Shown: in pieces, positions 36,908-48,930 of the stretch
Layout: the number at the start of each line of letters is the position of its first letter
Numbering within the stretch: position 1 is the stretch's first letter
Source of the DNA: Oxyruncus cristatus
Taxonomy: Eukaryota > Chordata > Aves > Passeriformes > Cotingidae
DNA length: 64,000 nucleotides
Assembly: GCA_013399855.1 (NCBI GenBank)
Contig: VXAY01002121.1
Span: forward strand, 455,893-519,892
Reading direction: 5' to 3'
Notes under the pieces: generated by a model
The model's database searches: none
Told to the model about the DNA's origin: nothing
Seen by the model: only the letters and a program-made list of their open reading frames with translations
Made by a program: the position numbers and the translations under genes

Positions 36908-38633
36908 TAACTCCTTTTGCACTTTGGGACAGTTAAAGTACACTGTCATATCAGCAATTCATAACGTGTTCAGAGTCCAGTGAGGAGGGGACAATCCTTA
37001 GTCACCCCCCAGTCCCTTGGTCTCCAAAGTCCAGTCCCACTTGTAGGTGCTGCCTGTTATAAGTGGCAGACTTCTTTCACCAGAATAGAGCTATAAAGGA
37101 ACACAGGACCTCAGTCTATTTCTTTGGATGTTTAGTGTTGATGATAAAAGACCTTCCTCTTAATTTTTCTAAAAGGTCTCCGGAGTGGTGCCCGGGCAGG
37201 AAGATGTAGGGGATCCCCTAGGAAGTGAAGGTTGTCTCTGATTTTGCTTAGGAAGAGTCAGGGCTCAGAGTTTTCTATTTCCATGTACTCAAAGCAGGCT
37301 GGTTTATGAGAGGGATTAACAGGTACTCCTCCTCAAATTGCACTTTAAAGATATTTTTTTTAAAAAAGGCCATAAGTGTGTACTAAGAACAGCATTTCCG
37401 AAGCAGGATCCTTGTAGCTCTGAGCCAGTGTCAAATCCACACAAAGGGACTTTAAGTGCTATCTTTACCCTGCATGGGATGGACAGACCTGTTATACAAT
37501 CCAGAATTCAGGATTGTTGCCACTGTGATGGTGAGTAACCTGAGAGTTCACGGCTGAACCACCCAGCAACACAAATCCACAATTTTTTAAGGATAAGTAT
37601 CGAGGAAAAATATCCATAGTCCCACATAAGGTTTTAGCCCAGTGATTATATCTTTGGTGCCTGTTTCTTGATGTAGAAGTTCCCAGGGCATGCTCAGCGT
37701 GAGGAACAGGTCAAAGAAAAAGTCAAACCTTCAGAAGAATTAAGTATGGAGTGTGTCCCCTTTTGAAATTACTGCTGCACGTGACCTTTAGGCTTCCAGA
37801 AGTTCTATATGGGATCAGAACAAGAGCTGTGAATCAGACTCCCAGTCCAACTGAGGGTGGAAAGGAGTTTTGGGGCGGGTTACCTGAGATGGGTGATATT
37901 TACTGCAGCAACAGTGGTGGGAATGGGAGGAAATGGGAACTTGCTGGTGGGAATGGGAATGAGGACATGCTCAGACAATGAAAGCAGACTGCAGGGAAAC
38001 ACTCACCACCCTCACAAAAGCTGGAAAAAAACGGTTCTTATCCTCTTTCTGCTCTTCACCCAATGCCAAACTGGCATCTCCCTTGGTCACTGTGCGAGAG
38101 CTTGTACACAACAACTGTTAACCAGAAAAAAATATGGCCATACCCACAAGGAGGGAGGCAGTCAGAGGTTTAGAGACAGAGATATCAATAGGCAAACTAG
38201 TAAACAAAACACACCAAAGTCCCAGATTTATGGGGTGAACCAGAACCTTGTTTTAGAAGGTGAACAGACTAGTGAGAAGTTTGGTATTTGAGGCCCAGGT
38301 TGAGATAGTGCAATAGTAGAGCAGTTTTAAACTGGGACAAAGCTTTACAAGGGATATCATCATGGTCGAGGGCTTTGTTTTAAATTTGAATGGGTGAAGT
38401 GTGGCATCATAGATGTCCCAGGTCAGATAGTAAGGTAGCACATAGGGTCCAAAATAAATCTGGCCATTAGATTCCTTGAAAAATGTCCAAATTTGAGATT
38501 AATTCTTTGAGATTTTTTTATTCTAAGTTGTTCAAAAGCATTCCTTAAAATACAGCAGTGCTTTGGCCTTCAGCAGTTTACTGAGGCAGTCTCCAGTTGA
38601 AGGTTGATGTATTCCAGTGCCACCAATATGGTG
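36908..38633. other. Unique stretch, no gene seen
   Basis: No mobile element is recognised with confidence. The open frame 37857-38291 (+, 144 codons) starts in a GGGAATGG-rich region and has no domain. A 12-bp GGAATGGGAA-type internal repetition occurs at about 37918-37960. Confidence 0.45.
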
Positions 38634-38894
38634 TCATAGAATCACAGAATGGTTTGGGTTGGAAGGGACCTTAAAGGTCATCCAGTTTCAACCCCCCTGC
38701 CATGGGCAGGGACACCTTCCTCTAGACCAGGTTACTCCAAGCCCCATCCAACCCAGCCTTGGACACTTCCAGGGATAGGGCAGCCACAGCTCCTCTGGGA
38801 AACCTGTGCCAGTGCCTTACCACTCTCCCAGTAAAGCATTTCTTCCTAATACCTAATCTAAACTCACCCTTTTCAGTTTTCAGTGTCCTATTGG
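38634..38894 (-). mobile_element. CR1 3' fragment (about 260 bp), well preserved
   Basis: The plus strand starts 'tcatagaatcacagaatggt', 'ttgggttggaagggacct' and continues through 'ccctgccatgggcaggg', 'accaggttactccaagcc', 'cagggatagggcagccac' and 'aagcatttcttcctaatacc' to 'agtgtcctattgg'. One of the least diverged CR1 tails in the window. Confidence 0.96.
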
Positions 38895-40803
38895 TATGTG
38901 CGGTTCCCAGCAGGACTGAGCTCAGTGCAAATACAAATCCAAAACTCAGCCTCAGCCCCAGAAGTGACCACCATGCACTTGCTGAAAACATTCCAGCAGC
39001 GAAAGTCACAACTGAGTATTTATAAAAAGTGAGCACAAAATGAGGGGTGAGCACAATTTAAGTGAATTTTACAGATGATCTGGACTAACAATATAAAAAT
39101 TAAATTTTTGCAGCACCTCCCCTGGCACATGCTAGGTTTTTCTCAGAAATGAGTCTGATGTGACTTTATACCTAACTAAAATTAGCCATACATACTGAAA
39201 AGCTTCACCACCTTAAAGAATTTGACCCATATTGGGAACAATGTATTATACTGTGATTTTTAATGCTAAAACAGGACTGTATCATCCGTGGGTTTATTTA
39301 AACCTCACATAATCAGATGCCATGTTTAGGTTTGAAAAGCCTTGGTTTTCTGTGCATATCTGGATTGCTCCTGCTCCCATAGAAGCCCATAAGAACATTG
39401 ATTTGAAGCAAAGCACACTCAGCATGCAAGAAGGCAGGAGCAGCAGCTGGTTTACGCACACTTACATGCATACCAATATCATTCTTACAGGTTCATGTAA
39501 AAATAATCTCAGGATTTACTTCCAAATATCCAAATCCCCCTTCCCCTTTATGATAGGCTCCACTGTGCCTGTTCGGATTTCCAGGTGTCATTTAAGAGTG
39601 TGAAGTGCTCCTGAAACAGGAGGCGGAGCAGCTAAACCTGCTTCTGAAATAAATGACCCCAGCTTCTTGGCACACCAGAGCTTGCCAGTGGATTGACCTG
39701 GATGTGTATTCACCTGTTTTCTGAGGGCAGAGGGTCATTTTTTTTATTGTGCTTTGTTGTTTTCTTTAAATATAATTCTGATTGAAATCTGAGTAAAACA
39801 CATTACAAATAATGAACGTGTGTCGCCAAAAAAATATTGCAGAGGTGTAATCTTTGACCTGTTTTCCCTGAAAATGTGTGAGAGACATTTCCGTGAGCAC
39901 AGCAGGATTTTTGCAGCTCACATTTCTGCTTCTTGGTGCTCTCAGAGGAGCAAACTGCATAGAAAAACATTAGATGCTCGATTAGATAATAGCATTAGCA
40001 TTTAAGATAAACTTTCCTTTCTTCACAAGGATAAACCTTCATTATTTAAAATGTGTTTCATCCTCTAGTCCCTCCATAGGAGATACTTCTGCGAGCTACC
40101 TGCCAATAGCAATTAAAGCTTAGTTTGCAAGGAAAGTGGGTTTAATTGCCAAAGCACTATTTATAGGAAGTCCGCCCATGAGGATTACTGAGCTGCAAGA
40201 ATGCAGATTAAGCAAAATGAGGGCAGCAGGGAATGTGATGCACTTTGGCTAAACAGCTCTGTCAGGCTCAATAGGTGTGGGAGCCGCGAGAGCGCCGGTG
40301 ACAGCCCGGCTCTGCTTCCCCCACGCAGGGCTGGGTGTCTCAGACACTCTGCAGCCTGACAGCACGTCCTCAGAAATTTCATAGCAAAGCATCTGCTCTC
40401 TCCAGGTATTCATCCTCTTCCCCTCACCCCCCAATAACCATCAGAGCTGACAATATCAGCCCTGGGGGTTTGCTGGCTTTGGGAGCTGGGGGATTATGGT
40501 TGTCCCCGTTCCCAAAGGATGTTCAGGGGAGACACAATTCTGCCCCAAAAAGGGCTGGAATGCTTCAGGCAAGGGAATTAGTCCTGTATTTCACCCCATG
40601 CCATGCAGCAGCGCACAGGTGAGTTTAACTCCTGACTTAGCATTGTTCAGAAAACACAGAATATTCGGAGAGGTAATGAGAGACAACCACAGTGAACCCA
40701 GGTGTAAAAGTGAGGAGTCTTCAGTTCCCTGTCACCTCGGCCTTCCTCATGATCTACAGCTACCTAGTGCAGAGTGAAAAAAACTGGCCTGTGTAAAAGG
40801 GGA
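38895..40803. other. Unique stretch with CNE-like texture, no gene seen
   Basis: Free of recognised repeats. From about 39990 to 40330 the sequence is complex and mixes AT-rich blocks with a CpG-dense patch at 40281-40312, described separately. ORFs at 40335-40777 (+) have no motif. Confidence 0.4.
40281..40312. promoter_or_regulatory. Small CpG-dense patch
   Basis: 'gagccgcgagagcgccggtg' followed by 'acagcccggc' packs five CpGs into about 30 bp of an otherwise CpG-poor window. It is far too short to be a CpG island. It might mark a regulatory element or protected CNE. No promoter motif is evident. Confidence 0.25.
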
Positions 40804-41072
40804 CTCATAGAATGGTTTGGGTTTGAAAGGTCCTTTAAAGATCACAAAGTCCAACTCCCTTGCAACGAGCAGGGAGATTTTCAACTAGACCAGATTGCTC
40901 AGAACCCCATCCAACCTGACCTTTAATGTTTCCAAGGATGGGGCATCCACCACCTCTCTGGGGAGCCATGACATTCATCATTAAAGTTTATTCCTTACAT
41001 CTGGTCTAAATCCGCCCTCTTTTAGTTTAAAACCATTGCTTCTTGTCCTACTGCAACAAATGTGCTTAATTC
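40804..41072 (-). mobile_element. CR1 3' fragment with internal deletion
   Basis: 'ctcatagaatggtttgggtt' and 'tttaaagatcacaaagtcca' run to 'gaccagattgctcagaaccc', 'aaggatggggcatccacc', 'ttagtttaaaaccattgc' and 'cttgtcctactgcaac'. The segment corresponding to 'cctgttccagtgtttcacc' is replaced by a short unrelated 'catgacattcatcatt'. Confidence 0.94.
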
Positions 41073-42042
41073 CCTTTCTACTTTCACCTCCAAGACATTT
41101 CAGCTGCCCCCTTGTACCTGCACAGTTCAGCTGCCCCATTTGCCTCCTCAAACAACATATTTCCCTCATTCAAGTGAAAACCTGCTGTAAAAATGGGAAA
41201 TTGTGTGCTTTCCTGTTAATTCTTCATAACCTTCATTATCATCATCATCATCATCAAGCTGAGTAAGTACATAATTGTTGGGATATTTTGGCAAAGGAGG
41301 CACCGAAAATATAAATATCTCAGCCTAACATTGATCAAGATTAAATGTTTCACTAAGCTTTAAAATGTTTTCTAATTGTTTAAACACATTTTTTTCAGCA
41401 ATCTTAGATAAAAATTCATGACCCTTAAACATAAAATGTTAAAATATTTTATTTTTCCAAGATATTTTCAGCTTTGGTTAGTGAATAAATTAGCTCATCT
41501 GACAGAAATTCACAGGAAAAATAGATATTGTCAAACCTACAGTTTCACCAAAGGAGTTCCAGCTGAAAAATTACATCCTTCTCTGATTAAATACCTCATT
41601 AAGATTCAGGTCTGTTCTGTCAGTAAATCAGTAATCTGGTAAAAAAGGGGTAATATCATCATATTCCTTGTTGGCTTGTCTGTGTCCATCTTATCCTACC
41701 TTTTTTAAACTCTAAACTCCTTGCAACAGGGATTTTGTTCACAACACAATCCACCACTTGTCCAGTTCCCAGAGCTCTGTCATTGCCTGTTAACTCCTAC
41801 CCTCCCTGAGCTGCAAACATCATAATTTCCATACTGATGATAATACAAGAAAAACATTAGATTTAATCTCTTTGTAGGCTTTAGCATTGCTCAAGCACAT
41901 GCTCAGATCCAGGCTAAATTTTCAGGATTTCTCTGTGACTGCAAAAGTTTGACTGCTTACATTCATTTTTAAGGAAAATTGAATTATCTCTCCTCATATT
42001 TTGATTGTTTGAGTCAGAGCTTTAGGAAAAAGAAAATGCATG
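41073..42042. other. Unique stretch, no gene seen
   Basis: Contains a short (ATC)n at about 41235-41255. The rest is AT-rich and unrecognised. Confidence 0.5.
41235..41255. repeat. (ATC)n trinucleotide microsatellite
   Basis: About six to seven ATC units, the first with a one-base change (ATTATC). Confidence 0.85.
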
Positions 42043-42318
42043 TAGTGATAGAACAAGGGAGAGTGGTTTTATACAGAAAAAGGGCAAGTTTAGATTAGAT
42101 ATTAGGAAGAAATTCTTTACTGTGAGGGTGGTGAGGCACTGGCACAGGTTGCCAGAGAAGCTGTGGATGCCCCATCCCTGAAAACATGCAGGGAGAGGGT
42201 GGATGGGGCTCTGAGCAACCTGGTCTAGTGGAAGGTGTCCCTGCCCATGGTAGGGAGGCTGAAACTAGATGATTTTTAAGGTCCTTTCAAACCCAAGACT
42301 TTCTATGATTCTGTGATC
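42043..42318 (+). mobile_element. CR1 3' end, sense on plus strand
   Basis: 'gtttagattagatattagg', 'aagaaattctttactgtgag', 'ggtggtgaggcactggcaca', 'gatgccccatccctg', 'ctggtctagtggaaggtgtc' and the terminal 'ctttctatgattctgtgat' make this a clear CR1 tail of about 275 bp. Confidence 0.96.
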
Positions 42319-44205
42319 TCTCCTGGTGGTGCAGGAGCAAAACCCTAATGAGAGCAAGTTACTGGAGCATTTTAGTGCTAAGGCAGGACAGATATTTAAT
42401 GACCTAGATACCGAGGTACATCACAATGGCTTTCAGAAAACAAATTCTTAGAAGAGTGATCCACTTTTCTGCTGTTTTTCTCTGGGGCATTCTGGGAAAT
42501 GGAGTGTGTATGTGTTCATGAAGTGAAGCAAGAACTGAGTGTCTGTTAGTGAGAGAATATTGGATCTTGCATCACTCAGCATTTCAACAGCCAAAAGTAT
42601 GTCGCTGTTTTTCACCAAAATTCTTCTCCTCCTTATTTTTCTCTATTTCTTCCCTCTTTAAGACCTTCTCTATCACAAGGATCAATAGTCCCACTGACTC
42701 ACTGACTTTAAACAAGGATTCAGAAACAGATGAGCCCACACTGAATCCAGGAGTCTCCTAATTTTAAAGGTTGAAGATATCCAGATCTGATCAAGGCTTG
42801 GCTCATCCTCATTCAAAATAGTTTTGTATTTTCCCATCCTTCTGACTGGATCTTTGTTCTTAGCTGGCAGAGGGACAATGTGGTAATGCACAGTTGAACC
42901 ACACTACCCAAACAGAAGGCCAAGAAAAAACAGGGTCTGCCTCTGGGTCTGACTCACACCAGGAACAAACAGCAACATGAAGGTTTTGAGGGGGAGCATC
43001 TTGCTTAGAACCCTGTGAACTGTGCTCTCTGTTGGGTATGTTCTTGACAAAGACTGTCACTTCTAATTAATCCAAGGCAGAGGGAAAACTATTTTTTAAA
43101 CAAACCTCAGAAATGACCATTTTTAAGGCTGGTAAATCTGTGCTAACCAGGTATTGGTGCCATGTTCGGAAGCTGAGACAGAGTTAAATTATAGTTCAGA
43201 TTAATGTATTGAGCAGTTCAGAGGTTAGACAAACAGCTGTTTCTCAAGCAGGCACACTACAAAGCTTAACTGTTCATTGGAAGGGCAGATACAGCCTAGC
43301 TAAAGTCCCAGTGGGCTAACTTTTATTTGTTTCTGATTGGGAGATATCCAAAACTGACTCCATGCTACTGATGACCTCCCTTAGCAGGGGCAGAAAGTTG
43401 AACCTCTGGAGCCAGTGTGATTTTACCAGTCTCTGGGAAAAAACCCACAACAAATCTTCAGTGACTCTGAGATAATCTGCAAAATGTTGCACTTTCAGAA
43501 ATAAGTTTTAAAATTCTGGGGAAAAAAAGAATATATGTAAATAGAGACAGACTACAGGGGAAAACCGTATGAAATCCCTGAATTCAAGATTACTTGTGAC
43601 ATCTTGAAAAGCTGCTAGTTAACGAAGCGTGTCAGTTAATGAAGTAAATTCTAAATACCAAATTACTCAATGGGAAAAGCCCAACACAGATTGTTTAGTT
43701 ACTTGATATCACTTCAAGTATTTCAGAAAAACACTGAGTTCCTCATTCAGAGCAGTGGCTACCCAGTTCAGAACAATGCTTGAACGCTTACTCTGTGTAA
43801 AAGAACTGGCTATATGGAGAAAAAACAAAACCAAACCACAAAACAAAGCAAAACAAAACAAAAAAATGCCTAGACTGGAGCATCCTTAAAAAAAAAAGAA
43901 AAAGAAAAACCAACCAACCAACCAAACAAAACCCCAAAAAACAACCAAAAAACACATAAAAGAACAAACAAACAAACAAAAAAAAGCCAACTCTCCACCC
44001 CCCGAATGAATGGATTTAATGGCAAAAGTCCTACTGGTTTCAATGAGACATTAGATCCCAACCTAACACAGACCTGCTTCCCAAAACTCGTGGGAAATAT
44101 TCAGAAGACAAGTCTTAAGACAACTTCCTTCTACCTAATATTAGAGTCTTGTGTATCTGGTGCTTCAGATGAGGTAGAGCCAGGAAGGACTGGGCAGTCA
44201 GTGTG
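42319..44205. other. Unique stretch, no gene seen
   Basis: The sequence is complex until the A/C-rich low-complexity tract at 43820-43985. Minus-strand ORFs at 43788-44061 are Phe/Val/Leu-rich artefacts of that tract. A segment at about 43150-43430 has some long-terminal-repeat-like feel, but no borders or duplication were found. Confidence 0.45.
43820..43985. repeat. A/C-rich low-complexity tract
   Basis: A patchwork of AAAAC, CAAAC, (CCAA)n and (CAAA)n motifs with A runs; all G+T together is scarce. This is an imperfect microsatellite cluster, not a coding sequence. Confidence 0.9.
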
Positions 44206-44726
44206 CCCCTGTACTTGGCACTGCTGAGACCACACCTCGAATCCTGGGTTCAGTTTTCAGCTCCTCAGGACAAGAAAGACATTGAGGTGCTGGAGCATGT
44301 CCAGAGAAGGGAACAGAGCTGGGGAAGGGTTGGAGCCCAAGGAGAGGCTGCAGGGGTGGGGGGGGGCTCAGCCTGGAAAAAAGGAGGCTCAGGGGTGAAC
44401 TTCTTGCTTTCCACAAAACCCTGAAGGGAGATTGTAGCCAGATGGGAATCAGCCTCTTCTCCCAGGTAACAAGTGACAGGATAAGAAGAAATGGCCTCAG
44501 GTTGCACCAGGTGAGGTTTGGGCTGGATATTAGAAAACATTCACCAAAATGGGAGTCAAGCATTGTAACAGGCTGCCCCCAGGGAGCTGGGGGGTCACCA
44601 TCTGTGGAAGTATTTAAAAGGTGTTTAGAGGTGACACTTGGGAACATGGTTTAGCAGTGCTGGGCTAACAGTTTCACTCAATGGTCTTAGAGGTCTTTTC
44701 CAACCTAAACAATTCCATGATTCTCA
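44206..44726 (+). mobile_element. CR1 3' segment (about 520 bp), sense on plus strand
   Basis: Starts in the ORF2 3' end ('cctgtacttggcactgctga', 'gaccacacctcgaatcctgg') and passes 'agaaagacattgaggtgctg' and 'gtgacaggataagaagaaat' to 'ggtcttagaggtcttttcca' and a final 'ttccatgattct'. Stop codons and indels break the frame. A G9 run lies at about 44357. Confidence 0.94.
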
Positions 44727-45039
44727 GTGCCTCCATTAACTATGTTGTCAGGGAAGAAAAGAAAAAGAAAAAAAGAAAAAGAAAGAAAAAGTAAGCTAAG
44801 CTGGGTAGACAAAACTGTCTCAGTAACAACTATGGAGTTTTCTGGAGCTCCATGGATGCACAGTCAGAAGAGTGTAAGTAAAGTATTTTCCATGACCTGA
44901 AGTGACTTTTCTGACAGTTTTCCTACCTGTATTCTGGTGACTAAAACATATCCCTAGATATGTTCATTTAGGAACACCCCTAACACTCACTGTCTGCCTT
45001 TTAGATCCTACTCTAGCAGACAGAGCACTTGCAACTCTC
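44727..45039. other. Short spacer between two CR1 copies
   Basis: Contains a purine tract at 44751-44792 (GAAAAA-type units). Nothing else is recognised. Confidence 0.6.
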
Positions 45040-45302
45040 ACTGGTGACCAGTGATAAGTCCAGAGGGAATGGCATGAAGTTGTGTCCGGGGAGATTTAGG
45101 CTGAATGTTAGGAAAAGGTTCTTCACCCAGAGGATGGTTGGGCACTGGAACAGGCTCCCAAGGGAAGTTGTCACAGCACCAAGCCTGACAGAGTTCAAGA
45201 AGTATTTGGACAATACTATCAGGCACACGGTGTGATTCTTGGGGCTGTCCATGCAGGGCCAGGAGTTGGACTTCCAACTCTGGACACTCTATGATTCTAT
45301 GA
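45040..45302 (+). mobile_element. CR1 3' end, sense on plus strand, distinct subfamily
   Basis: 'actggtgaccagtgataagt', 'agagggaatggcatgaagtt', 'aaggttcttcacccagagga' and 'gggcactggaacaggctcc' are followed by 'caggcacacggtgtgattct' and 'tgcagggccaggagttggac', then a tail 'ctctatgattctatgatc'. The segment normally between 'gttggac' and 'ttccaactc' is shortened. Confidence 0.95.
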
Positions 45303-46241
45303 TCAATTATAGTCAAATTAGCTGTGTAAGCTCAAGCCCCCCCAAAACCAACACAGCTTAAACAATCCAACGTGTTTGATGGACATCAGGAATATACAAG
45401 TTTTAAATATGAAGACTGTATTTTGTCACCTTAATAGACCATCAAGGAACACCACGCTGCAGTTGGATGTGTGTCTGCAGCCTCCTTTCCATCAGGAGGT
45501 CACCAAGAGGTCTAGTGGGGGGTTTGGTATAACCATATGACTCTGCTGGGGTGGCTTGGAAAGCTGTCTTGTAGCTTAAAAGCAAGTAACACAGAGACAA
45601 TTCATACTGAGAAATCCAGGGGGAATAACTGGTTATTAGTTCACTTCTTGTGGGCAGTATGGAAGAAGTGAGTCATTACAAAGGATAAACTCAAATTGCA
45701 ACCGGCTTTACTTTTATATTGATAACATCTATTGCTAAATTATAACAATAACAGTGACGTGATCTTGAGAAAAGTGCTTCAAAGTACCACTTCCCATCTT
45801 ATTTGTGCTCTGTACCACGAAGAACACTAGTGCCTTGCTAAAGAACAGAAGAGATGTGGGTTTGATTCCTGGTCACACGAGGTGTTTCCTGTCTTGCCTT
45901 GGGCAAGTCCCTAAATCTGCCTGTGTCTCATTTCCACTTCCATGAAAGGGGGATCGTAGCACTGTGTGCCTTTCATCCACCTCCATTTAGAAGGTAAAAC
46001 CTGCTTTTAACACATGCACGTTGGTATGTGTACACGTGCCGAGAGAGAGGGGAGGGCTTAAAACGAGACTTGCGTTTTTGGGGGTCCCATGGGTACTGAA
46101 AACACTGATAAATTACGGGGCTTTATTTAGAATGTACAGTAAAAGCAGAGTGGGATTCTTCTAAGCAAATATTAATGTTTCCACCTGAGCTTGTAGCCCA
46201 GAATTACAGCCAACAGGGAGGATGAGGCCCTTCTTCCCCAA
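45303..46241. other. Unique stretch holding a MIR-like SINE
   Basis: Besides the SINE at 45836-45985 nothing is recognised. No open frame of note. Confidence 0.5.
45836..45985 (+). mobile_element. MIR-like CORE-SINE relic
   Basis: A B-box-like GGTTTGATTCC (45859-45869) is followed by 'ttgccttgggcaagtccct' (about 45895-45913), 'ctgtgtctcatttcca' and 'catgaaagggggatcgtag', and then 'gcctttcatcc'. These follow the word order of the amniote MIR SINE (tRNA head, 'cttgggcaagtcac', 'ctcagtttcc', 'aaatggggataat'). MIR copies are old and sparse in birds, so one recognisable by eye is notable. Confidence 0.75.
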
Positions 46242-46839
46242 AACTGACCTGGGCTGCATCACAAGAAGTGTGGCCAGCAGGTCAAAGGAAGTGATTCTGC
46301 TGCTCTTCTCTGCTCTTGTGAGACCCCACCAGGAGTATTGTGTCCAGATACAGGGTCCTCAGAACAAGAAAGACTAGGACTTGCTAGAGAAAGTTCAAAG
46401 AAGGGCCACAAAAATAGTCAGAGGCCCGGAACAGCTCTTCTATGAAAACAGACGGAGAGCGTTGGGGTTGTTCAGCCTGGAGAAGAGAAGGCCCTGGGGA
46501 GACCTTGTTTTGTCCTTTTCTTTCTTAGAGGGGCTTATAAAAAGACACAGAGAGACTTTTTACCAAGACCTGTAGTAACAGGACAAGGGCAGCAGTTTTA
46601 AACTGAAAATGGGTAGATTTAGATTGGATATTAGGAAGTAATTCTTCACTGTGAGGGTGATGAGACACTGGCACAGGTTGCCCAGAGAAGTTGTGGATTC
46701 CCCATCCCTGGCAATGCCAGGCTGGGCTTTCAGCAACCTGATCTAGTGAAAGATGTCCCTGTCCATGACAGGAGGTTGGACTAGATGATATTTAAAAGGT
46801 CTTTATAGCCCAAAACATTCTGTGTGCTGCTTCTGTGAG
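46242..46839 (+). mobile_element. CR1 3' segment (about 600 bp), sense on plus strand
   Basis: Begins in the end of the ORF2 region ('gggctgcatcacaagaagtg', 'tggccagcaggtcaaagg'), passes 'gtgagaccccaccaggagta', 'gggttgttcagcctggagaa' and 'gagggtgatgagacactggc', and ends with a scrambled tail 'cattctgtgtgctgcttctg'. Frame is broken by substitutions and indels; a short ORF (46381-46575) is a remnant. Confidence 0.94.
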
Positions 46840-47551
46840 TCTAAAAGTAGATATTGTGAACAGTTCAATAAAAAGTCATCTATTTCTTTTAGTACTTATG
46901 AAAGAATTTTTTTCATCCCAAGTTAGATGAACCATCTCTCCCCTGTTAGCAGTGTTACTCTTCTTTCTGCATGTGGCGATGTCACTGGAGGCCATTACAG
47001 AGCACGTTTCAGGCCCAGGGGGTAATGGTTGTTTGGTGCAAGTCAGCAAAGAGAATTGTAACACAAGAAGGTTGAAAGCTCTGGCTAAAGACAATATTTT
47101 CATTTGACAAAGCTTTGTTTCCATTAGTAACATGAAATGGGCAGGGAGAACCCCTTACCTCCAGCACTGTGCCTCTGACAAAGTCAGTGCTGCCGCTGTG
47201 TTTAGAGGAGAGTGGGAAAAATTGGAAGCAGGTAGATCCCTACAACCTACACTCTGCTGTGTCCCTAAAAGCTGAGTGGGGGGAAATGATCCCACACCCA
47301 CTGAATTCACCTGCTTTTTACTGACCTCAAATCTTGCATATTGATGCCTAAGTGGATTATCCTCTTCCAGGAAGTGCTGTTGTTTTCAGCCTGCACACAC
47401 AGGCGATTCAGTTTTATTTTTTTGCCTCCTGTAATGGAACATTTATCTTAGAGCTGCATGAACTGCTGAAAGCTGTCACCTCCTGCTGGCGTTTCTGAAG
47501 GTTAAAATGTCAGCACTCACATGGATTTTTCCGCTGTTGGAAAAAAAAAGC

Positions 47552-47562
47552 GGGGGGGGGGG
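47552..47562. repeat. G11 homopolymer preceded by A9
   Basis: A run of 11 G preceded by 'aaaaaaaaagc'. Such poly-G runs are prone to sequencing error, so the exact length is uncertain. Confidence 0.85.
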
Positions 47563-48766
47563 ATAAAACCATAAATTTTGTGATTTTTCTTCATGAATAG
47601 TTACATGTCGTTGCATCAGTTATCTCAAATTTACTTTTTCACAATCTCCAGGTTTCTGGTAATTGACACAGCCAAACAAAAATAGAAAATAATAGAAAAA
47701 TCATGGTGTCCTGGCTCAGCGTATGGCTAATGTAAAGCTGCTCTACTGCTTATCAGTAAAATTAGACCAAATCATTTTTCAGTATAAAAAAGATACTCTC
47801 TCATTCTCATTGTTGGGTTTCTAATCAAGTTACAAACTACATACACCTCAAATTACAAGAATCAGAAGCCTCATGTTCACCCTGGGTGATAAAATATTAT
47901 TGTAATAAACAGTCAGCAGGCTAACTATGAACAGCAGTGTCCCCTCAGAGCAAATGAGTGGATCATCTATCTCAAGAACCCTTTTTAAAAGATGTCAAGT
48001 CAGGATACACTTTAGGATGGACACATGATCCCAGCCCTTTTCTGCAGTCCATGTTCCAAATTACATCTCTCAAAGTGCTTGAAGTCTACCCTGTGCCCTA
48101 ACAGTGAATAGCCCTGAGAACAGGCCTTAAGTGATTTGGTCAAGATCAAGCAGGAGCTCACAAGAATATTCTCCGAGGGTAGAAGCAGGTCCTGTATCAG
48201 GCAGGTGCATTTTTCCATATGTTTTCCTTCAAGTTAACGTTTCACCCAAGAAAAGGGTCTCTTGTTCACTCAATATCAGAATTTAACTGTGTTAAGATCT
48301 CCCACTCACGTACTTTGCTTTCAGCTGCAGTGACAGCAGAATCATGGATTGACCTGATACTTTCCCTAGAAAGAGGACATGGGTCCTTCATTAAGGATAG
48401 TCTTAAATTACCCTTCCTCAGGCCTCGTTTTCTTAGATTAGCCTCTGCAATCACTCCAGACACCCAGCCCTGATGATTATGGACCACAGAACCCTGCAGG
48501 TCTTAGCAAGAATCTGACTTGCCCTTTCTTGCTCTGTGACCATGAGTTCCCTCCTGGATTGGAGAAGAGTGGATGGGGATAGAATTTGGCACATTTTTCC
48601 CTCAGTCTGTGGAGTTATGCAAGGGGTGATGAAGCAATGCCTGACCAATTAAAAGTGGCACAAGTTATTTTCCCATGGGAGCAAAAGGAGGGGCTGGGAA
48701 GGAATTTTCTAAGAATCAGTAAAAAGTAGGGTACTTTTATGGATGATGATTGAGTTGTATGAGATT

Positions 48767-48930
48767 CCCTTCCCTTCCCCTTCNNNNNNNNNNNNNNNNN
48801 NNNNNNNNNNNNNNNNNNNNNNNNNNNNNNNNNNNNNNNNNNNNNNNNNNNNNNNNNNNNNNNNNNNNNNNNNNNNNNNNNTCTCCTTCTCCTTCCCCTT
48901 CCCCTCCCCTCCTTTTCTTTTTCTTTTTCA
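48767..48930. repeat. Polypyrimidine (CCTT-type) microsatellite with assembly gap
   Basis: Left flank 'cccttcccttccccttc' and right flank 'tctccttctccttcccctt' followed by 'ttttctttttctttttc' are almost pure C/T. The array probably runs through the gap. Long ORFs across it on either strand are artefacts. Confidence 0.93.
48784..48881. other. Assembly gap, 98 N
   Basis: Unknown sequence inside the polypyrimidine microsatellite. Confidence 0.98.

Noticed and set aside
43150..43430. Possible LTR-like segment
   Set aside because: The impression rests on wording only; no borders, polyadenylation block or duplication were found.
44198..44647. 149-codon minus-strand ORF
   Set aside because: It is antisense to a CR1 copy and Pro/Ser/Leu-rich, so not a separate gene.
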